Program-made: the position numbers and the translations under genes
Shown: positions 1 to 6,344 of the stretch, piece by piece
Position numbering within the stretch: position 1 is the first letter of the stretch
Layout of the letters: each line of letters opens with the position of its first letter
Notes under the pieces: generated by a model
Databases searched by the model: none
The model's input: the letters and a program-made list of their open reading frames with translations, nothing else
What the model was told of the DNA's origin: nothing
NCBI GenBank assembly: GCA_030655095.1
Contig: JAURWF010000004.1
Span: 1-19,129, forward strand
Origin: a bacterium
GTDB taxonomy: Bacteria > Patescibacteriota > Patescibacteriia > Patescibacteriales > GWC2-42-12
Reading direction: 5' to 3'
DNA length: 19,129 nucleotides

Positions 1-95
1 GAGACAAAAACATCAGATATTCTTAGACGTTAGGCGAAATTCAAATTTAGGATTTTTTAATATTTTTTTCTTCTTTTATCTTTAAGAACTTCTAT

Positions 96-491
96 ATGGC
101 GAGAAACGTAGCTATTATTATTCTATACGACCAAGACAAAAAAATTTTGCTTCAACACCGCGCTGAAGATGCAAAAAGGTTGCCTGGCTATTGGGCTTTT
201 TTCGGCGGTGGTATTGAAACGGGTGAAACCCCCGAACAGGCTGTGAAGCGAGAAACTCTTGAAGAGCTAGATTACACTCTTGAAAACCCGAAGTTGATAA
301 TGAAGCAAAATTTTTTTTGGAAAGACGAAACTAATGAAAAACACGTCTTTATGGAAGAATATGATCCGAGCAAAAAAATGATTTTAGGTGAAGGGCAAAA
401 CCTTGGGTGGTTTCATCTTTCCGAGATTACCGAGCTAAAGATTGTTGACCACGATATAGAAGTTCTTAAATTCATTAAGGATAAATATTAA
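96..491 (+). CDS. NUDIX hydrolase
   Basis: A 131-residue single-domain NUDIX protein, which would hydrolyse a nucleoside diphosphate linked to another moiety using Mg2+. The NUDIX box is clear: G38, E44, then R52-E53 and E56-E57, fitting Gx5Ex7REUxEExGU except that the late Gly is Asp59 and the U position after RE is Thr54. It starts with a beta strand (VAIIILYD) and carries LPGYWAFFGGG before the box, as in MutT-like and ADP-ribose/dNTP-cleaning members. The substrate cannot be read from the sequence. No Shine-Dalgarno motif precedes the ATG. The stop codon lies inside the right inverted repeat, so gene and repeats form one tight unit. Codons contain more G and C than those of neighbouring genes, consistent with acquisition from outside. 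Confidence 0.9.
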   Translation: MARNVAIIILYDQDKKILLQHRAEDAKRLPGYWAFFGGGIETGETPEQAVKRETLEELDYTLENPKLIMKQNFFWKDETNEKHVFMEEYDPSKKMILGEGQNLGWFHLSEITELKIVDHDIEVLKFIKDKY

Positions 492-535
492 AAAATCCTA
501 AATTTAAACATCGTACAACAAAGAATATCTGGTTC

Positions 536-578
536 AGAAATTTTTCATTATCAATATAATAATGAGTAAAAAATTTCT
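536..578. repeat. AT-rich hairpin inside the right inverted repeat
   Basis: Arm 536-551 (agaaatttttcattat) pairs with 559-578, with a small bulge at 565-568 and a 7-base loop. The left inverted repeat of the NUDIX element has no counterpart, so this looks like a later insertion. It could also act as a weak bidirectional terminator for the NUDIX gene. Confidence 0.6.
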
Positions 579-664
579 TCAACCCATATTTTTGTCTCTT
601 TTTCTTATTTAATAGGCGTCTGGTTGCGTATTATTAATGCGTGTTTAAATAAAAAGCATCGGTT

Positions 665-691
665 TTGCAATCGTATATAATCGTATATAAT
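665..691 (+). promoter_or_regulatory. Possible promoter upstream of a hairpin
   Basis: TTGCAA at 665-670 and TATAAT at 686-691 are separated by 15 bases, slightly short of optimum. The TATAAT falls in the second unit of a 10-bp tandem repeat (671-690), so a second TATAAT lies at 676-681. Transcription from here would run into the 749-785 hairpin. Confidence 0.3.
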
Positions 692-748
692 TAGATATAG
701 TTAATAATGTATGATAAAAAGGAAGAGGAACTAGATATAAGAAATTAT

Positions 749-785
749 AATATGGCTCTGTCGCTTTCGGCGACAGAGCCATATT
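749..785. repeat. Perfect 16-bp stem hairpin
   Basis: Arm 749-764 (aatatggctctgtcgc) and arm 770-785 are exact reverse complements around a 5-base loop (tttcg). It is far more GC-rich than its surroundings. No T-run follows on either strand, so it is not a typical intrinsic terminator; a mobile palindromic repeat (REP-like) or an RNA-stabilising hairpin fits better. Confidence 0.75.
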
Positions 786-874
786 GATGCGACTTCTTTA
801 CTTTATAAATCTTGTTTGCTACAATTTTAGTATATTTAATCGCTCTAATTGAGTGGTTTTTAATTATCTAAAGT

Positions 875-1213
875 ATGGCAAGAAAACAGCGAAATATTAA
901 TCAAGATAAAAAGATAGTTATGATAACTGGGGTGACATTTTTTATGGTTTTAATTTTTGGCTTTTGGTTGCTAAATGTTAAAAATATTTTTCAATTAAAT
1001 TCTGAAAAAAATAATGAAAATAATTTTAGTTGGGTAGAAACGAAAAAAGGATTAGATGATATCGCAGTAAAAATGAAAAAAAGTATTGAAGAAATTAAAG
1101 AAATAAAAAATCTACAATCAACGGCATCCAGCTCTTTGATGCAAGAAGATCAACAAATAAAAGTAAACAATATAGATTTATTAAAAGAACGTTTGGAGCA
1201 AAAAAACAATTAA
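875..1213 (+). CDS. Small single-pass membrane protein upstream of gyrA
   Basis: A 112-residue protein that I do not recognise. A basic N-terminus (residues 1-13) precedes one hydrophobic segment at about 14-37 (IVMITGVTFFMVLIFGFWLL), followed by a polar, lysine/glutamate-rich tail of about 75 residues with coiled-coil tendency around 58-80. The pattern predicts a signal anchor with the tail outside the cytoplasm. No catalytic motif is visible. It ends 39 bases before gyrA on the same strand, so the two are probably co-transcribed. Weak promoter-like hexamers (TTGTTT 812-817, TTTAAT 835-840, 17-base spacing) precede it. Similar short anchored proteins are common beside housekeeping genes in reduced bacterial genomes, but no function can be assigned. 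Confidence 0.7.
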   Translation: MARKQRNINQDKKIVMITGVTFFMVLIFGFWLLNVKNIFQLNSEKNNENNFSWVETKKGLDDIAVKMKKSIEEIKEIKNLQSTASSSLMQEDQQIKVNNIDLLKERLEQKNN

Positions 1214-1252
1214 TAATTATAAATTATAAATTACAAATTAATAAAAATTAAA

Positions 1253-3895
1253 ATGATAAAAGACATAGAAGATAAAAATTCAAAAGAATTAGTTGATAAA
1301 GATAAACAAGAAGAAGAAGAAATAAAAAAACAAGGAGACTTGTTTAATTCTTCTGATGAAGAAAAAATAGTTTCAATGGATATTGATGCAGAGCAAGTTG
1401 ATGCCGAACCTGTAAAAACGCGAATAGTTATTGGTACGCAAAAAACTGATTATGGTCTTGTTCAATCACAACCGATTATTGAAGAGATGAGCCGGTCTTA
1501 TCTTGATTATGCCATGAGCGTTATTGTTTCTCGCGCTTTACCAGATGTTAGAGATGGTCTAAAGCCAGTTCATCGCCGTATTCTTTTTGCTATGTGGAGC
1601 ATTGGACTTAGATCTGGAGGTAGATTTCGTAAATCAGCTACAGTTGTTGGAGAAGTTTTAGGTAAATATCATCCACATAGCGATTCAGCTGTTTATGAAT
1701 CTATGGTTAGAATGGCGCAGGATTTTTCTATGAGATATCCATTAGTGCGTGGTCAGGGTAATTTTGGTTCCATGGATGGCGATAATGCTGCTGCTATGAG
1801 GTATACTGAAGCTAAATTGTCAGCAATTTCTGAAGAATTATTATTTGATATAGAAAAAAATACTGTTGGTTTTTCGCCTAATTTTGATGGCTCTCATCAA
1901 GAACCACAAGTTTTACCAGCACGATTGCCAAATCTTTTATTAAATGGTGCCATGGGAATTGCTGTTGGTATGGCGACTAATATTCCACCTCATAATTTGC
2001 GCGAATTAATCGGAGCTATTACTCATTTAATTGATAGTCCAGAAGCTACTGTAGAAGATTTAATGCAATATGTTAAAGGTCCTGATTTTCCAACTGGCGG
2101 AGTTATTTTTAGTAATAAAGATATTTTACAGGCGTATGCTACTGGTAAAAGCGGTATTGTTATGCGTGGCGTGGCTGATATAAGAGAGTCTAAGAGCGGT
2201 AGTTACCAAATTATTATTAGTGAAATTCCATATCAAGTTAATAAAGCTAATTTGGTTGAAAAAATTGCTGATTTAGTAAAAGAAAAAAAGTTAGAAGGCA
2301 TCAAAGATTTACGAGATGAATCTGATAAAGATGGTGTACGTGTTGTTCTTGATTTAAAAAAAGATGCTTATCCTAAGAAAATTTTAAATAGTTTATATAA
2401 ACACACACAGCTTCAGGAGACTTTTCATGTTAATATGTTAGCCTTGATTGATGGAATTCAGCCTAAAGTTTTAACACTTAAAATGGTGTTAGAAGAATAC
2501 ATTAAACATCGACAAGAAGTTGTTAGACGACGTACACAGTTTGATTTAGATAAGGCGAAAGAACGCTCACATATTTTAGAAGGCTTAATAATTGCTTTGC
2601 AAAATATTGATGCTGTTATCAAAATTATTAAAGCTTCAAAAGATAAAGAAGATGCTAAAGTAAGTTTAATAAAAGAGTTTAAATTAACTGAGCGTCAAGC
2701 AATCGCTATTTTGGAAATGAGATTGTCAACTTTAGCTAATTTAGAAAGATTAAGAATAGAAAATGAACTTAAAGAGAAGCAGTTATTGATAGCAGATTTG
2801 GAGGAAATATTAGGATCAGCTAATAAAATTAAAAATATAATTAAAGAAGAGATTAAATTTTTGGCTGAAAAATATGGCGATGATAGAAAAACTAAAGTTA
2901 TGGTTCATGGTGTTAAGGATTTTTCTATTGAAGATTTGGTCCCTAACGAAGAAGCAGTTGTTGCTATGACTCGTGACGGCTACATTAAAAGACTTAGCCC
3001 AGATACTTTTAAAGTTCAAGGTCGTGGTGGTAAGGGTGTTATTGGTTTAACGACCAAAGAAGAAGATATGGTTGAATTTATGTTTATTACTTTAATCCAT
3101 AATGATATTTTGTTCTTTACTACAAGCGGTCGGGTTTTTCAACTTAAAGCTCTTGAAATACCACAGGCTTCTAGAACAGCGAAAGGAACTCCGATTGTTA
3201 ACTTTTTACAATTAGGCGCAGGTGAAAAAATAACTTCAATTTTGCCTTTAGATAAATTAGCTAAGAGCAAGTATTTATTTTTTGCCACTGAGCGAGGCTT
3301 AATAAAAAAAGTAAAAATTGAAGCTTTTGCTAATGTTCGTCGTTCTGGATTAATTGCTATTAAAATTAATGAAAATGATAAACTTATTTGGGCTAAGCCA
3401 ACTAATGGTGATGATCAAATTCAGTTAGTTACTGCTTCTGGACAAGCTATTCGTTTTAAAGAAGCTAATATTAGAGATGTTGGTCGTAATGCTGCCGGAG
3501 TTTTTGGCATTAGATTAAGAAAGAAAGACGATGTTTTAGTTGGCATGGGAGTAATTAAAAATGATAAAGAAAAATTAAAAAGATATCAGGTCTTAATTAT
3601 TACTGATCAAGGCTTTGGTAAACGTACACCTCTTAATCTTTATAAACTTCAGGGACGTGGTGGCTCAGGCATAAAAACTGTAAAAGTCACAACTAAGACA
3701 GGTAATATTTCTAGCGCTTTTATAGTTAATTCTGAGACAATGAATGAAAAGGATTTAATTATTATTTCTGAAAAAGGGCAGGTTATTAGATTGCCATTCA
3801 AATCGGTCAATCAGTCAGGTAGAGATACTCAAGGCGTTAGATTAATGAGATTAAAAGAATCAAGTGATAAAGTGGCGTGCGTTACTTGGATATAA
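1253..3895 (+). CDS. gyrA: DNA gyrase subunit A
   Basis: The 880-residue breakage-reunion subunit of the type IIA topoisomerase that supercoils DNA with GyrB. After an acidic, lysine/glutamate-rich extension of about 70 residues comes the core: [28 protein letters not shown], then the quinolone-region helix, then AAAMRYTE with active-site Tyr184 (E. coli Tyr122; offset 62). The C-terminal beta-pinwheel contains the GyrA box as QGRGGKG (589-595), arguing for gyrase rather than ParC, and a second QGRGGSG repeat. HPHGD reads HPHSD: Ser143 replaces the usual Gly (E. coli Gly81), with Ser145 (Ser83) retained and Glu149 at the Asp87 position. An internal Met43 is an alternative start that would shorten the extension. 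A 9-bp repeat array begins on the base after the stop. Confidence 0.97.
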   Translation: MIKDIEDKNSKELVDKDKQEEEEIKKQGDLFNSSDEEKIVSMDIDAEQVDAEPVKTRIVIGTQKTDYGLVQSQPIIEEMSRSYLDYAMSVIVSRALPDVRDGLKPVHRRILFAMWSIGLRSGGRFRKSATVVGEVLGKYHPHSDSAVYESMVRMAQDFSMRYPLVRGQGNFGSMDGDNAAAMRYTEAKLSAISEELLFDIEKNTVGFSPNFDGSHQEPQVLPARLPNLLLNGAMGIAVGMATNIPPHNLRELIGAITHLIDSPEATVEDLMQYVKGPDFPTGGVIFSNKDILQAYATGKSGIVMRGVADIRESKSGSYQIIISEIPYQVNKANLVEKIADLVKEKKLEGIKDLRDESDKDGVRVVLDLKKDAYPKKILNSLYKHTQLQETFHVNMLALIDGIQPKVLTLKMVLEEYIKHRQEVVRRRTQFDLDKAKERSHILEGLIIALQNIDAVIKIIKASKDKEDAKVSLIKEFKLTERQAIAILEMRLSTLANLERLRIENELKEKQLLIADLEEILGSANKIKNIIKEEIKFLAEKYGDDRKTKVMVHGVKDFSIEDLVPNEEAVVAMTRDGYIKRLSPDTFKVQGRGGKGVIGLTTKEEDMVEFMFITLIHNDILFFTTSGRVFQLKALEIPQASRTAKGTPIVNFLQLGAGEKITSILPLDKLAKSKYLFFATERGLIKKVKIEAFANVRRSGLIAIKINENDKLIWAKPTNGDDQIQLVTASGQAIRFKEANIRDVGRNAAGVFGIRLRKKDDVLVGMGVIKNDKEKLKRYQVLIITDQGFGKRTPLNLYKLQGRGGSGIKTVKVTTKTGNISSAFIVNSETMNEKDLIIISEKGQVIRLPFKSVNQSGRDTQGVRLMRLKESSDKVACVTWI

Positions 3896-4163
3896 AAAGT
3901 CTGTAAAGTCTGTAAAGTCCATAAAGTCTGTAAAGTCCATAAAGTCTGTAAAGTCCATAAAGTTTGTAAAGTCTGTAAAGTTTGTAAAGTCGAAAGTCTG
4001 TAAAGTCTGTAAAGTCAAAAAAACACTGTCATTGCGAGAAGCTGTAATCAGGCAAACGCGGATCCTTCGCTTTGCTCAGGACAGGTTTCGCAATCTCTGG
4101 TCTACTAGTCTAAAAGAATTTGTTAGATCTAAAGTCTATAAAGTCTGTGAAGTTTGTAAAGTT
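3896..4163. repeat. 9-bp tandem repeat array (aaagtctgt) split by another repeat
   Basis: About 13 units of aaagtctgt and its variants (aaagtccat, aaagtttgt) run from 3896 to 4016, starting directly after the gyrA stop; one unit at 3986-3992 is shortened to 7 bases. Three more units lie at 4131-4157. The gap between the blocks holds a different dispersed repeat. There are no spacers, so it is not CRISPR. Because 9 is a multiple of 3, the array stays open in frame and creates a false Lys/Val/Ser-rich reading frame. Confidence 0.9.
4027..4109 (+). repeat. Dispersed 'TGTCATTGCGAG' repeat, copy 1
   Basis: This copy begins tgtcattgcgagaagctgta and ends near cgcaatctctgg. It carries a middle segment (about 4060-4088, including gatccttcgctttgctcagg) that the two other copies in the window lack. 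It lies between the two blocks of the 9-bp array, as if inserted into it. Related to 7998-8041 and 8756-8795, which are in the opposite orientation. The ends are partly inverted (cattgcga with tcgcaat). Confidence 0.75.
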
Positions 4164-4186
4164 TATTAATTTTTAATTATTTTTTT

Positions 4187-4588
4187 ATGTCTAAAAAAAT
4201 ACTTATTGTGGAAGATGAGGATGTTTTATTGGATGTGTATAAAATAAAATTTTCTCAATCTGACTATCAAATTATAACAGCCATGGATGGTTTGGCTGGC
4301 TTGGAATTAGCTAGAAAAGAATTGCCTGATTTAATATTGTTGGATTTGATTTTGCCAAAGATGGATGGTTATCAGGTTATTACTGAATTGAAAAAAGATA
4401 ATAAAACAAAAAAAATAAAAATTTATATTTTGTCTAATTTGGTTCAAAATAAAGAGATTGAACGAGGTTATAAAAATGGAGTTGACGGCTATCTTGTTAA
4501 GGCTAACTTAACTCCAACTCAACTTTTAAATAAAGTTAATCAAATTTTTGCTGATGAAAAAAAGCAAAATAAAAAAATCAGAAAATAA
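4187..4588 (+). CDS. Receiver-only response regulator
   Basis: A 133-residue CheY-like receiver domain with no output domain. All signature residues are present: acidic pocket Glu9-Asp10, phosphoacceptor Asp53 (in LILLDLILPKMDGY), switch Ser83 (YILSNL) and Lys105 (GYLVKANL). The last 10 or so residues are a basic, lysine-rich tail. It would be phosphorylated by a histidine kinase that is not in this window and act through protein contacts rather than by binding DNA itself. It lies downstream of gyrA, beyond the repeat block, and 31 bases before a ferredoxin gene; the pair ends at a terminator. No Shine-Dalgarno motif is present. The family call is firm; the partner and output are unknown. Confidence 0.93.
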   Translation: MSKKILIVEDEDVLLDVYKIKFSQSDYQIITAMDGLAGLELARKELPDLILLDLILPKMDGYQVITELKKDNKTKKIKIYILSNLVQNKEIERGYKNGVDGYLVKANLTPTQLLNKVNQIFADEKKQNKKIRK

Positions 4589-4619
4589 TTTTAATAATTA
4601 ATAATTAATAAAAAAAACT

Positions 4620-4793
4620 ATGATAATTATCAATGAAGATGCGTGTATTGGATGTGGCGCTTGTGAAGCTACATGTCCAAATGTTTTTAAAATTAATCAA
4701 CAAGGCAAGTCTGAAGTAATTAGTCAGAGTAATTTTGTTTGCGCTAAAAATGCTGCTGAAAATTGCCCTACACAAGCCATTGAAGTTAAATAA
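4620..4793 (+). CDS. Small [4Fe-4S] ferredoxin
   Basis: A 57-residue ferredoxin in a gene short enough to be missed by length cut-offs. Cysteines fall at 9, 12, 15, 19, 41 and 49: CIGCGACEATCP near the start and NCPTQAIEV at the end. This is the arrangement of single-cluster ferredoxins such as that of Thermotoga maritima, in which the first three cysteines and the last (here Cys9, Cys12, Cys15, Cys49) bind one cubane cluster, while the two extra cysteines (here Cys19 and Cys41) form a disulfide. It would be a soluble low-potential electron carrier; its redox partner is not in the window. It follows the response regulator by 31 bases with no promoter between, and a strong terminator begins within a few bases of its stop. 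Confidence 0.93.
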   Translation: MIIINEDACIGCGACEATCPNVFKINQQGKSEVISQSNFVCAKNAAENCPTQAIEVK

Positions 4794-4798
4794 AGATC

Positions 4799-4855
4799 AA
4801 AAAAAACAAAAGCTAGTCTTTAGGGAATTTTCCTGAGCCTAGCTTTTGTTTTTTT
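4799..4855 (+). terminator. Intrinsic terminator after the ferredoxin gene
   Basis: Arm 4801-4816 (aaaaaacaaaagctag) is the exact complement of 4839-4854, with further partial pairing inside the loop (agg...cct). The right arm runs into a T-rich tract. The A-rich left arm also permits use from the opposite strand. Confidence 0.88.
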
Positions 4856-4877
4856 GCTTTTTTTATAAAATTTTTTG

Positions 4878-4886
4878 TGTTAGAAT
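4878..4886 (+). promoter_or_regulatory. Extended -10 promoter for the flippase gene
   Basis: TGT followed by TAGAAT (4881-4886) forms an extended -10 between the upstream terminator and the flippase ATG at 4893. No good -35 lies 16-18 bases upstream; TTGCTT at 4854-4859 is 21 bases away. Transcription would start about 7 bases downstream, at or next to the A of the ATG, giving a leaderless message. Confidence 0.5.
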
Positions 4887-4892
4887 TGCTTT

Positions 4893-6344
4893 ATGACTGA
4901 AAAAATTACAAATATAGCCAAAAATACTTCTTATTTTACACTTGCTTTGATTTTGCAAAAAATCATTTCTTCTGTTTATTTTATTTTAATTGCTAGAGCA
5001 TTAGGACCAGCAGATTTGGGCAAATATTATTTTGCTATTTCTTTTACTACAATATTTGCTATTTTTATTGATTTAGGACTGACTAATGTCTTAACAAGAG
5101 AGGTTGCTAAAACAAAAGAACAAGCGCAAAAAATATTAAGTAATATTATGGCAATTAAACTGCCGTTAGCTGCTTTAACTTGGCTGATTGTTATAATTTT
5201 AGTAAAAATTTTTAAATACCCTGAAATTGTTCAGCAACTTATTTATTTATCAGCAATTTCTATGGTACTAGATTCTTTTACTATAACTTTTTTTGGTGTT
5301 ATTCGTGGATTTCATAATATATTATTTGAAAGTATTGGCGCAGTTATTTTTCAATTAATAGTTATATCTATTGGAGTAATTATTTTGAAAATGGATATTG
5401 GAATAGTTTGGTTAATGAGCGGTTTGGCTTTTGCTAGTATTTTTAATTTTATTTATTCAGGTTTTATAGTCTGTTGTAAATGGAAACTAAGTTTATTGCC
5501 GTTATTAGATAGCAAATTGGTTAAATTGTTAATTAAGATGGCAATTCCGTTTGCTTTATTTGCGCTTTTTCAACGAATCTATACTTATTTAGATTCTATT
5601 TTATTATCATCTTTGGCTGGTGATGAATATGTTGGTTTTTATCAAATTGCTTTTAAAATTATTTTTGCTTTACAATTTTTGCCATTGGCTTTTGTTGCCT
5701 CGCTTTATCCAGCAATGAGTGCTTATTGGCATACTAATCGCGAACAATTAGTTGTTGTTTTTGAAAGATCAATGAATTATTTAATAATTATTTCTATTCC
5801 AATAGCAGTTGGCCTCGCTGTTATTGCTGATAAAGTTATTCTTTTATTTAAAACAGGTTTTGAGGGCGCAATTTTGCCTTTGGAAATTAGTATGTTGGCT
5901 ATTATTTTTATATTTATTGGTTATCCTATTGGCGCGTTGCTCAGTGCTTGTGATAGACAAAAAATTAATACAATCAATATGGCCGTAGTGGCAATAATTA
6001 GCGTAGTTTTGAATATTATTCTTATTCCAAGATTGCAAGCCGTTGGAGCAAGTATTACAGTTTTAATAACAAATTTTTTATTGTTAGTATTAGGACTTTA
6101 TTGGGTTTCAAAAATTATCAATTATCATCCGCAAGTAATATTAAAAGTTTTTTGTAAATCAGCCTTATCTGCAATATTTATGGCAATAGTTATTTTTTAT
6201 TTAAAAAATTCATTTAATATTTTTTTAGTAATAACTCTTGGCGGTATTCTATATTTTTCAGTTTTATTTTTTCTTAAAGGTTTTAAAAGAGAAGATATTT
6301 TAAGTGTCTATAAATCATTTATAAAAAAACCTGATTTATTATGA
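4893..6344 (+). CDS. Polysaccharide flippase (Wzx / MATE-like family)
   Basis: A 483-residue integral membrane protein with about 12-14 hydrophobic segments and short polar loops. The start (ITNIAKNTSYFTLALILQK), then ARALGPADLGKYYFAISF and the DLGLTNVLTREVAK segment, is characteristic of the polysaccharide-biosynthesis transporter family that moves lipid-linked sugar chains across the cytoplasmic membrane. It is preceded by a terminator and probably has its own promoter with a leaderless start. The TGA stop overlaps the ATG of the next glycosyltransferase gene as ATGA, so translation is probably coupled. The cargo cannot be read from the sequence, but three glycosyltransferases and a ligase-like protein lie within 10 kb. 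Confidence 0.9.
   Translation: MTEKITNIAKNTSYFTLALILQKIISSVYFILIARALGPADLGKYYFAISFTTIFAIFIDLGLTNVLTREVAKTKEQAQKILSNIMAIKLPLAALTWLIVIILVKIFKYPEIVQQLIYLSAISMVLDSFTITFFGVIRGFHNILFESIGAVIFQLIVISIGVIILKMDIGIVWLMSGLAFASIFNFIYSGFIVCCKWKLSLLPLLDSKLVKLLIKMAIPFALFALFQRIYTYLDSILLSSLAGDEYVGFYQIAFKIIFALQFLPLAFVASLYPAMSAYWHTNREQLVVVFERSMNYLIIISIPIAVGLAVIADKVILLFKTGFEGAILPLEISMLAIIFIFIGYPIGALLSACDRQKINTINMAVVAIISVVLNIILIPRLQAVGASITVLITNFLLLVLGLYWVSKIINYHPQVILKVFCKSALSAIFMAIVIFYLKNSFNIFLVITLGGILYFSVLFFLKGFKREDILSVYKSFIKKPDLL

Larger units (their letters stand above)
1..598. mobile_element. Inverted-repeat-bounded element carrying a NUDIX gene
   Basis: Long imperfect inverted repeats surround the NUDIX gene. 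Bases 43-62 and 486-505 are a perfect 20-bp inverted pair. Bases 14-24 (cagatattctt) and 521-531 (aagaatatctg) are a perfect 11-bp pair. Bases 1-10 (gagacaaaaa) and 589-598 (tttttgtctc) are a perfect 10-bp outer pair. The stretch between the first two pairs aligns with a 3-base gap. The right arm carries an extra hairpin (536-578) that the left arm lacks. No transposase is present, so this could be a non-autonomous element with a passenger gene. The window begins exactly at the outer repeat, so an upstream boundary or target duplication cannot be seen. Confidence 0.6.
492..874. other. Non-coding stretch with repeats and hairpins
   Basis: This 383-base stretch holds the right inverted repeat of the NUDIX element (to 598), an AT-rich hairpin at 536-578, a 10-bp tandem repeat at 671-690 (tcgtatataa twice) with a promoter-like site, a strong hairpin at 749-785, and weak promoter-like hexamers at 812-840 before the next gene. 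A 26-codon reading frame at 707-787 ends inside the strong hairpin and is not called as a gene. Confidence 0.6.

Noticed and set aside
29..629. Integron gene cassette with attC
   Set aside because: GTTAGGC (29-35) and gtacaac (513-519) are in the right order, and gttgcgt (623-629) is a possible far core, but two of three deviate from consensus and the extended inverted repeat around the gene is not an attC feature. Kept only as a secondary idea.
707..787. 26-codon frame before the small membrane protein gene
   Set aside because: Nearly half its codons come from a perfect hairpin, there is no ribosome site at proper spacing, and no recognisable peptide.
3896..4016. Possible CRISPR array
   Set aside because: Units are 9 bases and contiguous with no spacers.
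3864..4169. 101-codon frame rich in Lys-Val-Ser repeats after gyrA
   Set aside because: It begins inside gyrA and consists almost wholly of the 9-bp array and a dispersed repeat; 9 being a multiple of 3 keeps it open by chance.
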